Source of the DNA: Hydrangea macrophylla
Lineage: Eukaryota; Streptophyta; Magnoliopsida; Cornales; Hydrangeaceae
Reading direction: 5' to 3'
Length of the DNA: 64,000 bases
Assembly: GCA_033977485.1 (NCBI GenBank)
Contig: CM066995.1
Location: forward strand, 47,491,162-47,555,161
Below, piece after piece: positions 25,201 to 37,200 of this stretch (position 1 is the stretch's first letter; every line of letters starts with the position of its first letter). The notes below the pieces were generated by a model, which worked only from the letters and a program-made list of their open reading frames with translations, had not been told where the DNA came from and did no database searches. Both the position numbers and the translations under genes were made by a program.

Positions 25201-28200
25201 TACAACTTTCTAAAAGATGTGTCTATCTCTCTCCTGTGTCACTGTGGGGTCCAGTGACATCACAGGAGAGAGATAGACACATTTTTTTAGGAGGTTGTAT
25301 GAAAGTTGTCACCAAAGAATTACTCATTTTTAAATAAGCCCATTGCTTATCTCCCATTTTATTATAAGAGTCCTTTTACCCCAAAACTTTTTAAAAAGCA
25401 TTTTCAATGGGCCCACCGTGCCATGTCCACACCAGTTTCTGGACGTGTGTCCAATTTAAAAACAATGAAGACACGATTTTTCAACGGCCTTTCGTGCTAT
25501 TCTGTCATGATCTGTCTTCTGTGAAGAAATTTAGCTTGCCCTTCATTTCATCAACACCATGATCTGAATTCAGTGTCTCTGTTCATTTATTTGTCAATTT
25601 CCATGGGTGGTATTGTTGGAACAGCCTTTTCCTTTTGAAAAAACACATGAAGGGTGTTGAGAACCTCGTAAAACAGTCTTGCATTTGAGATGAATTCTGG
25701 TATCTAACAACTGAAATTTTGTCATGTAATAACGCTATATGATTTAACATGTGGACGAATCTATAAAATATAGGAGGAATAGTTTCGATGACTGGGATCC
25801 TTGATGTGTGTCATCGTCTAAGCGTCAAAATTGTTCCCACTCTTCACAACTTTCTTAAGTTTAAATTTTGAAAATTTGAAACTCTCCCTACGTTTACATC
25901 TTTTGCATCTCTCTCTCTCTCTTCTCTAATCACTATACATCATTCCCCTCTCGCAACACTCCCTGTCTCTCTTTCTCTCTAAATTAAAAATGTATCTAAA
26001 TGGAAATATTTTAAAAATTATGTTCATAAAAAATGTGAATAATTTAGGTTTAAACAAAATTTTTTTTTTTGGTGGGGTGTGTGTGTGTGTGTGTGTGTGT
26101 TGTAGTGCCCATGGGCTCTGTTGTCAAAATCGTACGATTCGCGATACGAATCTTACGATTCGATACGATTCATCATGAAAACGATACGTATCGATGCACG
26201 AATCGAACATGTAAAAGAATCTAAGGTGAATCTTACGATTTGCAAGTGAATCTTACGATTCGATTCGCGATTCTTACGATTCACTTGACTGCTAGGCACA
26301 AAACTTAATTGTTCCAATTTTTTTGTTTTTTTGTTTTTCAATTTTTTCTTAAAAAATTGATTACCAACCCTCTTTTAAACCACTTAGGATATGTTTATAC
26401 AAGCCTAGAACAAAAAGGATATGTTTATACAAGCCTAGAAAAGAAAAGAATATGTTTATATGGTTTTTTTAATTTGTTACCGAATCTTACGATTCACGAT
26501 TCGCGAATCCCGATTCGATTCACATGTATCATTTCGATTCACGATACGAATCCCGATTTGACAACTATGCCCATGGGCATGGGCGATTTCTAGCAGTTGG
26601 ATAGAGTCCCAAGGTGCTTCATTACTCTGGCCTTTCTGGTTTAGAAGATTTTGTAACTGGGTTATACTTTGCTTTGATCAGGGAAAAATCAACCTTACAT
26701 TAGTGGGCTTGATAGATCTGATTCAAAACCGAAAGAGGGGTTTGGAGCTTAGTTTAGCATATCCCATCTTAAATGGACTTGGTTTTGAATGATTTGCTAC
26801 TCATATGTGTCTTATTGTCTGGTTCATCTGATCCAGAAATATTTGGGCATGAGACATGTTTGAAATTGTTGAAATCTTAATTTTCTTGATCTGTGCAGTG
26901 GGGTATCTGGATTTGTTCGCTTGCCATTTATGACAAAAAATATGCATAATAGTATATTATTTAGTTTTCTATATGTTAAGTTGGAAGACCACTATTGGGT
27001 AATGTCAGTTTTTAAGTTTTGGCAGAAAGTTCTGCAAGTGATTGTGTACTTCAGAGGATGAGAAGTAGCTTTTGGACCTTTATTACCCCTAATTCAGAAT
27101 TGCAAGTATCGTTTTTGTGTGTGTGTGTGTGTGTGAAGCTTAATTCACGATCTCTTTCTTGTTTTGATTTTTGGGAAATCATTCATTTTTTATTGCAGGC
27201 AGATTGTGAGCTAGTCAAAATCGACGTTCATTGTCATATTCAAGGTGATGTTGTGCTTGAGTGTATCAACTTAGACAATGATCTAGAACGAGAACAGATG
27301 ATGTTTCGTGTCATGTTCAACACGGCATTTATTAGGTCAAATATTTTAATGCTTATCCGGGATGAAATCGATATGTTATGGAATGCTAAGGATCAATTTC
27401 CCAAGGATTTCAGAACTGAGGTATGCACACACACATATATGCAGCCCGTTTTTCAATTTTCGTGGTAATGCTCAGTACCGTAAACCCTCTGTTTTGTTGA
27501 GAGGCAAATTTCTGTCTTTTTGTCTGGATGAAGGTTCTTTTTTCAGAGATGGATGCTGCATCTTCACTCGCAACAATTGATTTGCCTGGCATTGAGGAAA
27601 AAGAAGGTCTTCCTATTGAAGCATTTGCTAAAGTTCAAGAGATTTTCAGCAACGTAGATTGGCTAGATCCAAAGTCAGATGTAGCACTAAGTATGCTCCA
27701 GCAAATTAATATTCTCCAGGAAAAATTGGAGTCTGGCTCTCCCCCGAGTGATAGAAAAGGGATTTTATTGCAGGAGATAAGTCCTGAAAAAATTATAGAG
27801 AAACTAGTAGCCGAGGAATCAGAAAAGAGTTCCCTATCCGCTGCTCTGGTGAAACAATCTTTAGATGAAAACTCGACGATGAAGGAGAGTGATCCCCCAG
27901 AACTACAGATTTCTCTTCAACTGCCTACTAAATCTAATATCATTTCCCAGCGAGTGCTTCAGAGTCCTCTATCTGCTCCATCTTCACGTTGTAATTCCTT
28001 GCAAGGTTCACCTATGCCTATCTCTAGATATCACAGTGCACCCTCAGACCTTGGCATTACAACTCTGTTGCATGATCATAATGAATCCAAAACTAATGAA
28101 GTTAATCCTAAACCCTATAGTGCTTTGATTCCACTACCACCCAAGCTATCTCCCTCTTTGCGACTTTTTGAAGAGGTTCCTACAACCATTACCCCTTCTC

Positions 28201-31200
28201 CTCCACTTCGTCCTCCACCCCCATCGACCCTGTCATCATCAGAACCTTCTCATTCTCTCTCTAGAGGGCGATCATCATCAGTTCCTCCTCCCCCACCTCC
28301 ACCCCCTTCTCTTTCTGGGGCCCATCCATCTCACTTTGTCAAGAACTCACTCACAGGTCCCCCACACCCTCCACTCTCTTCTTTTTCAGGGGCGCCTTCA
28401 TCTTCTGTGATCAGAAGCTCATTCTCAACTCCACGTCCTCCTCCTCCACATCCCCCTTCTTCTTCGGTAGCATTATCTCCCACTACCCAGAACTCGTTTT
28501 CAATTCCTCCTCCCCCTCCTCCACCTCCCCCTTCATCCTCAGGGGTGGCTTCCTCTATGACTAACAACTCATCTTCAAATCCCCCTCCTCCTCCTCCTCC
28601 TCCTCCTCCTCCTCCTCCTGCACCCCCTGTAATTGCTTCATCAGCTAACTTCACGGTTTCTTCACCCCTTCCTACAAAAATGTCTTCAGTTGTGGCGGGA
28701 CCTCCTCCGCCTCCTCCGCCTCCTTTACGTCCTGGGCCACCCCCAACTCCTATAAAATCTTCAGTGGCACCGCCAACCCCTCCTCTGCCTCCTCCTCTAA
28801 TATCAGGACAACCCTCAAGTCCTACGACAACATCTTCAATGCCACCACCACCCCCTCCGCCCAATGCTCCAAAAGGCCTAGCATCTAAGAATTCTCCACA
28901 AGCTCCATCTGTACCACCCCCAGCACCATTTGCCAATGGGTTATCAAAATCTGGTGCTTCTTCTCCACAATCTAACTCTGCAGGTAGTAACGGAATTGTA
29001 CCTCCAATTCCTGCCCCACCTTTTAGTGCCAAGGGAAGGTTGCAACCTCGTGCAAGTCCCAGGAATCAGGCTCAATCGAAGAAGACTTCCCTTAAACCCT
29101 ACCATTGGTTAAAGTTAACAAGGGCAATGCAGGGAAGCTTATGGGCCGAGGCACAAAAATCTGATGAAGGTTCCAAGTACGTGCGGTTTATCTTTCTGCC
29201 ATTTTCCCCCTTATATGAGAAGTTATTGTGTGGTCCGACCAGTAGGAAAAAGCCAAGTTGACAAAAAAGTGATTCATATCAGATTTATAGCCCAAAAATC
29301 GAAACTATAAATCTGATGTGAATCACTTTCAGTCCAAGTGTCTTCTTTCTATAGGTCCGGACCACCACGCCAAATAGGTGACGTGCTGGTCCCTGACCAC
29401 GCAATAATTTCTCTCCTTTTTTTATTTTTTTTATTTTTTATTTATTTCTCTCATGGACAAATTTTATCAGCTCATTCAATTTCCTTGCCATTGTTTGCTC
29501 TCTCTCTCTCTCTCTTTTTTTTTTTTGTTTGTTGTCTATGCCAGGGCTCCTGAGTTTGACATGTCTGAACTTGAGAGTCTTTTCTCAGCAACTGTACCAA
29601 ATTCAGACCATGGAGGTGCTGGTGGAAAATCAAATCGTCGTGCTTCAGGGCCTAAATCTGAGAAAGTTCATCTGGTAATTTAGATTATAATTTCAAATGA
29701 CATAGTGTATGGTCACTTCTAAACACTTTTTTTTTCAAGCTATTTTGTTTTTTACTCTTCATTAAAGCTGTCTGTAATATGGACCGTCAACCTACCCAAG
29801 TTATTGCTTTTTAATATTCTCTGTCTGGTGTGTCTTCAGGAGGTTGGGTTCTGTTAACAGCTTGGCATTAGGCTGCAACTGATGGGAATATTGATCCATT
29901 AACTGGATATTGCCCAAAGGTTGATCGGATAATTCGATCTGTTCTGATCTGAATTTGACAAGCTATTTCAGTAAAAGGGCAATTTGTCTGATACAAATCT
30001 TTAATAATCCGATCTGAGTTTTTGTATACACTAAGTATTAGGAATGTTGTATACATAACATGAGTATCTTACATATATGATATGATTTGTATCATGCAAA
30101 AAGAGTGTATTTGGCTAAATAATTTCCTATTAAAGAACTCAGAATTTGATTTTGAGTCATTTACTTGTAAAGATCATTGCAATGGTAAAAAGAGGAACTA
30201 TAACTATCATCATATGATCCTCGTTGAACTTTTGACAAGCTAAGACCTTACAATGACATATTGACTGTTGAAATATAATCGTATCTGATTGAGAAAAACA
30301 TTTTTACTGAGCAAAATATATTTCTTTAAAGATTAGTGTAAGATAAAAGGCATTAAAAAACAAAGAAACTATTCTCTAGATAAGAGATCTTGAATTGGTT
30401 CAGAAACCATCTCCCCCACCCCTCCAAAAAAGAGAGAAAGTGTAGCTGATTGGGTCTACAGTCTACTTCTCGGAGTATATCTACGTGAATTCATTAATTG
30501 ATTCTTATATGAGTAATTTTGTTGTCTTGTCTCCTCCTCCAGCCACCCTATGGGTGGATCCAGAAATTTGGTTTAGTGGGGCAAATTTTAGGGCATTATA
30601 TATTATTTTTTTAATTGGCTTTTTGTATTTGACGATAGAAAGCGAGGAATGAAATTTTTATTAGTTAAACTTTTCCTATTTTAGCATCGGGAATGAAAAA
30701 GTTAAATAATTATAAATATGAAATCTAAAAAATTTATTATTGGGCAGAGACCAATAAGCTAAGACATAAACTTTCCTATATAGCATAGGGAATGTCATGG
30801 TTCTCAAATTTGTCACCCAAATTTGCTTCCCAGTTTATGTGACAATGAGACCATATTCAATAAATACTGGGATCACCAAATTTTCATCAGAACTTGTTAT
30901 CATTATCACATATATTGGGAACCAAATTTGTGACGCAAGTTTGGGACTATAGTCTTTGTCTTATTATTAATGTCCTTTCACAAAAAGTCAGAACTACAAC
31001 TGATCAAGCCTCATTCCTTTCTTCACCATTTTATTGGTATCACTCACATAAGTTTGGGTTTGGGGTGTGGAACTCACAAATTAAAATGAAATTATTAGAA
31101 ATATTGATTGCACAACTAAACACATACTAGGAGTTTTTTTTTCAAAAGTTCAGCGGTGACGTCCGCCCATGAGCCACCCCACCCCAAAAGAAACTTCCTG

Positions 31201-34200
31201 ATTTGCCGCCACTCAGGTGACTGGTTATTTCTTGGACTACATACATGTACCCGAATACCTCCATTGATCGTACACAACAAGAATTTATAATTTAGATCTG
31301 TTCGACTGAGAGTAAACTGACATAAAAACTTCATAAACATGCGAGATTAGACAATAAGATCCTTAAACTCTATATAGTCAAAATTCTTCCATTTGCTTCA
31401 TAGATTTGCACATCATAGTGTTTCTTGAATCTAAGTATCAGGTTTAAGAAGTTTCTCTTTGACTGACCTTGTAGCAAATTTTCCCATCTTATGCACATCC
31501 ATTGATACCCCTTGGTCCTTGGTGACGTAAGGCTGCAAATGGACCATGCTGCTCAATAATAGCTCACACTTGACTTATTAATTACTTGTGTAGTGGACTA
31601 TAACATCTAGAAAATGTTGAATGATGTGGTGGTGTGATATAGAAAATCCGGTAAAGCTTGGTCACGATGACACGGCTTAGTTGCATTTCACAGTCAACGC
31701 CAACAATTTTTAGATGAGTGGCTTGCTGAATACTAAATCTAGAACCACATACAAGTTGAGCTCTAGACTAGTAGCTGCCTAGCCAATTTTGAACAGTGGT
31801 TGTAGCTTGCCCATTTGTATTGGAGCACTGATTTTGGTATTTTTTGACATAAGAGTATGGAAGCACTGATATTGATCCTTGACACAACATTTGTGCTGAT
31901 TGCGTTGGGTTGTTCTCTTGTTAGCAAGAAACTCCTTGTCCAGTATATTCCAAAGACTGGATAGACTTTTGTTGCATTCTGTGGAATGGCCGGTTTATTT
32001 TATGGCCTTAAGATTTTTGTCATCTAGTTGTGATTAAACAGCTATTCTTTTGTGGTTATCTATTTGTTTGTTATCTCATTCACAGACTGGTCTTGCAGAT
32101 CGACCTAAGGAGGGCATATAATTGTGAGATCATGCTTACAAAAGTTAAAGTTCCTTTGCCTGATTTGATGGTAATATAAACCTCTTCTTTTTTCCTTTTC
32201 CAACTTTCCCTTCTTTTGCAACTAAATGCTTATTTTCTGTAGTTTTAATTGCATCTGGTTCTACAAAGTGAAATGTTTTCTTTTACTTCATCTATTACCG
32301 GAGATTCTTTGTTTATTAGCAATTTCATAGTTTAGATTGATTTTTAAGCCAAGGTTTGAATCCTTAAAAGAGGGGTTTGTGCAATACTTAGAAATTTGGC
32401 CAGTGAATAGTATGATCTAAGATTCTAATTCTGAGTCCTATCGAAATCTTTGTTATTTTAGTTCAGGTTATGTGAAACTGTAGATGGTGTCATCTATTTT
32501 TCAATCATTTGCTTCTTTTTTTTTCCTTCTTTGTTGAGGAAAACTTTAAATGCTGGATAAGTTTTTCTTTCATGCAAATGGGTTATATTGTTAACTTGGA
32601 CATGATAGTTGACCAAGTTTTTCCCTATTGCCCAATTCTTATAGCATTGACCAGAATCATTTTGGGCAGTTATAGTTTCCATATTTGCCTAAAGTCAATC
32701 CAGCTACATTGATATTCGGAGCAGGTATCCTGCCTATGCGAAGCATTTCGGCCAATCTTTAGCTGTTATCTAGTTAATTGATGTGCCATATTTTGCTTCC
32801 ATTTTCATTGATCACATGGAGATTAACAACTCTGTCAAATATTGAACATGATGAGAAAAATCATTTATGGAAAAAAATCTACTTTGTACTTGTTAGAGGA
32901 TAGAATAGTTTTTTAGTATTTAGGGCTTAGGTCATTGATTATGTAAGCTGTATAGGCGTTTTAGTATTTTCCATTTTAAGTTGTTGACAATATATTAGGC
33001 CTCTCTTGTAACCTTATTTTTATCTCAATACAATCTATATTTTGAATATTAACAAGGTATCGAGCGGGTCGATCTGACCTAGAAAAGAAAAATAAAGGAA
33101 AAAACTAGCTGACCTAAGTTGGGTCGAGAGTTTCATCGTGAAGTTAATGTTTATCGCGTACTGTTCATCGCAACACTATTCATCAAAGTTACTGTTCGTC
33201 AGAGTTACTATTCACGCAGCACTATTCTTGCCCAGATCTAGTTCCTGATTAGTCTCTGGCTTCGTTTTTTGTTTCAAATCTGGTTCGTTTGTGGTTATGT
33301 TATTCATGGAGTCCAAAGTTCTGTCCTTTAAAGCTTGTTTGGCTTTCTTTCCAAACTTCGGTGTTCGTATTTCTTCCTACCTTCAGTTTGAGGGGAAGAG
33401 TAGTGAAGGGACGCTCCAATCCAAGGCTGAAGTGTTCCAATGCCAATCTTCTTAGAAGATTGAGAGTACTTGTAGTGTTTGTTGCCAATCTCCTTTATGA
33501 GACTGAGAGACCCTCTCCCTTGCCGATCATCATTGTGAGATTGAGAAAACTCTAGCCTCCTCTTCATTTGTGAAGTTGAGAGAATCTTATTCTTTGCTAA
33601 TCTTCTTCAAGAGATTGAGAATGTTCTCTTGCTGATTATCTTCATGAAATCGACAAATCCTTTGCCAGCCATGTATGGTTGAGAGTTGTTTGACAATCCA
33701 TCGTTTGGGTTGTCGTTGTTCATTTATTACAAGTTTCAGTTTGGATCGTTGTTGTTCAACAGTCGTCGTTCAACTGCAAGTTGCGTTGCCAACGCATTCA
33801 GTGAAGCCGAGAGTTATTCATGCCAATCCTGGAGTTGAATTTTTGCTTTCCAATGGTGTTGAGAGTTGTTTTTTGGTTGTAATCCCTTTCCAAACTTCGG
33901 TTGTAATTTTCGTTACCACCTTCAGTTTGAGGGGGAGTGTTAGAGGATAGAATAGTCATTTAGTATTTAGGGCTTAGGTCATTGATTATGTAAGCCCTAT
34001 GGGAGTTTTAGTATTTTCCATTTTAAGTTGTTGCCTATATATTAGGCCTATCTTGTAACCTTATTGTTATCTCAATACAATCAATATTATGAATATGTAC
34101 AATACTGTTAATTTATTTGGTTAGAGAGAAATATGTAATTGAACCTACTTAGGCTTTTGCTTGGTTCATGGATTTATTGACGGAAAAGAAAAGAGCACAC

Positions 34201-37200
34201 TAAGGAAAAACACTTTTTTGATGCTAAATTTGGTTAGAGGTAAGAAGAATTAATCAAGAGAGATTTGAGTGTGGTTCGGCTCTGTCACGTGTGTGTCAGA
34301 GCACTTGCACTATAGTAAAACGGGGGCCTTTGGTGAACCAACAGTAGGGGTGGAGCTACCAAAGACCGGCTGGGTATATGCGTATGAACCGTGTAGCCGC
34401 TATTCTAGAAAATAGGAATGCCATTCCACCTGAGAGGGTGAGTGACCTCTTTTATAGATACAAGAGTCCACTCGTACAAGGTAAGTGGCCTGATTAGGCA
34501 ATATAATCTAATTACAATTGATTAGCACAAATCATGGGAGTTCCCTAATTGAGTTAGGAAACTATCTAGGCTTCTCATTAGTCTTCTAGCTGAGATAGGA
34601 AACTGTATGGAACCTTTGTGAAGTAGGTCACGGGACATGTTCGGGCTGCGCCCATCGTGGGGTGGGCCCGCATCGTGCACCTGACCTGTGGGCAGAACTC
34701 GGGTGGTCCTAGATAGACAGCTCGGGATGGTTGCGTGGTGAGCGCAATTACTGGATGATTTCTGCACTCCTTGCTGAAGTGGCGTAGGTTGACTTTGACT
34801 GGATATTTTTGTACATATAAGCTGCCCTCCATTTTCGAGGCTGATATGATTCTTCATCGGATGAGCGTTGGAAATCAGTGCAACTCGGTAAACCATTTGG
34901 GACACTGCCCGGGACATTACTTGGGGTTGGATCGGTTGCCTTTGCCAATCGGGACCTGGACCGAGCGGTTGCCATGGGGGCTTATGGCCGGTGCCTGCCA
35001 CATATCAGAGAGTGATTGGTCCGGTCAGGATTCAATAGGGTCGTACTTGATCAGTTACATCATAATCGAGCCGTCGTGTCATGCATTGAAGGCGCACGCC
35101 TTTTGAGGCACCGCTTGGCCTGCCAGAGGTGACAGCTGGCGGCGTTTTGGCTGGAGCTGTGCAGGACCGTTGGATCGTCCGTGCCAAAAACTTGACACGG
35201 CAAAAAAAATCTGTGCGCTTGTGTGCTATACCCAAGTGTAGGTAATCGTGCAAGTAGTAATCTGGTTAAGACCAGGTCGATCCCACAGGGAATGTGTTAA
35301 AACTAAAAAAAACTTAGATTGAACTCTAAAAGGAATATAAAAAAATCAATATTCGAAAGATTGTAGAACACAAAGTTCCACGAAGTGACTACTAAAATTA
35401 AAGCAACTAAATTAAATTAAACTAGTGATTAACTAATTAACTAAAGCAATATTTTAAAAGCGGTTTTCTTTATATAAAGGGAATGTTGGAATCACACGAA
35501 TCCGCAGCGATCATGCCATCTACCATGCAGTTACATTTAAGCTCTAAGGAGTGTATCTATTTACAGTATTCCATATTTCCCTAAAGATAAAGAATCAATA
35601 GTCCTTTCATGGTCGGGACTATATCATCATAGTTAAATTGAAACACATGAAAGCGGTTTAAATCAATAGTTGAGTCTCGCATTCTGAATGGTGTTAGCGT
35701 TCAAAATGGTTTGCAAAAGTTATTGAAGAAAAATGCCTTAAGGCTTAAAGTAAGGAAACTGTTTTGACAAACTGATCATTTGGGGATAGTTTGATAACAA
35801 ATCTCAAAAGCAAAAAGTCTTGGAATACTGCAAAAAGACTACTCAAGAATCTGACAGTTCGATCGATCAACGCACTTTCGATCGATCGAAAATCATCATC
35901 TCTCGAGCGATCGAACAGTCTCGATCGCTTGACTATGCGTCTGCTTCGATCGATCGAAGTACTTCGATCGATCGAGTGCAGGTTTTATACTGCTGCATGG
36001 CAGAGGTTGGAGATTACTGTTTCATCGTGAACTCCCAACCTGGGGACTACTCAGACATGGTCTGGAGAGTTACAGAATAATTTTTAACGTAAAAATCCAT
36101 TAAAGTCTTGTTTGGTTGAGTTTTAATCATGTAAACTAAGGGGCTAGGGTTTGTTTGAAGCTCTGATACCAAGAAGAATTGGGAAAAAATAATATTGTAT
36201 TATTTCTCCACTATGTATTTTGTTTATATACAGGTTACAAGGAAGGATAAAAACGGAAATAGAATAAAACATAAAAAACTACAATAAAAGAAAGCCAATC
36301 AGTAAACTCCTAAAAAGATGTGATCCATAGTTTTACGGGCTAACTATCTGGAATAATTATATTTGAATATCCAACCAATTCAAACTTACTTGAAGATAAA
36401 TACCACCACCCTTTTATAGTAGGGTTAAATAAAGAAAGTAAAATAATTTACCCTTAATGCAATACAGCTTATTATTCTAACAAGATAAATAATAACTCTC
36501 AACAAATAGTGGTAGCCTATCACATGATAAGTCTTAGTGTGAGTCAACCATCCCAAATCCACTCCATTTAGAGACCTAGTTAAGTTAAATCAGCATTTAT
36601 GGAAGTTTGGGGATATTTATGGATTTAATAATTTCTTGATTTTTAGTTTTTTGAGAAACTAAAGAATTTGCCACTCTAATTCAATTTTCAAAAATAAAAA
36701 AGGACCTAATTCAATTATTGAAAATTTTGTAATCTATGTTTTGATTTACCAGTTAGTTATGTGTTTTTTCTTTGGGAACATGCTGTGATTCAAAACCTGC
36801 CCACACATTGTTAAAATAGCATTTATAAGTGACATATGCTATGTGAAGCACTTAAGGAAGCATCAATATCTTGCGGGTCCTTGTCTATATTGAAGTGCAG
36901 ATATCCAGTTATCGTACGAATGCTGAAGAGCCACATATATTGTCTATGTTAGAGCTCCTATATCTGCATAGATGTATTGGAAATGCAATCTTCATTAATA
37001 TTTTCTTTAATTGTTGCTTTCACAAATGTTTTACAGAGTTCAGTTCTTGCCTTGGACGATTCTGCTTTGGACATTGACCAAGTTGATAATCTTATTAAGT
37101 TCTGTCCAACAAAAGAAGAAATAGAACTTCTCAAGGTAAAGGGACTTTTCTTTTCAGTGGTTTTGACTGGAGTTTTTAATGATCTTCTCCATATTATCGT

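Noticed and set aside
27026..27105. Possible extra FH13 exon with AG acceptor and GT donor in intron 2
   Set aside because: Length 80 nt breaks the frame and introduces a stop; exon 2 joins exon 3 in phase and the protein matches the family without it.
28331..29032. 233-residue glycine-rich ORF on the minus strand
   Set aside because: It is the antisense shadow of the proline-rich FH1 coding sequence in exon 4.
34522..35001. 159-residue minus-strand ORF
   Set aside because: No recognised domain, overlaps other frames of similar length in GC-richer repeat DNA; likely chance.
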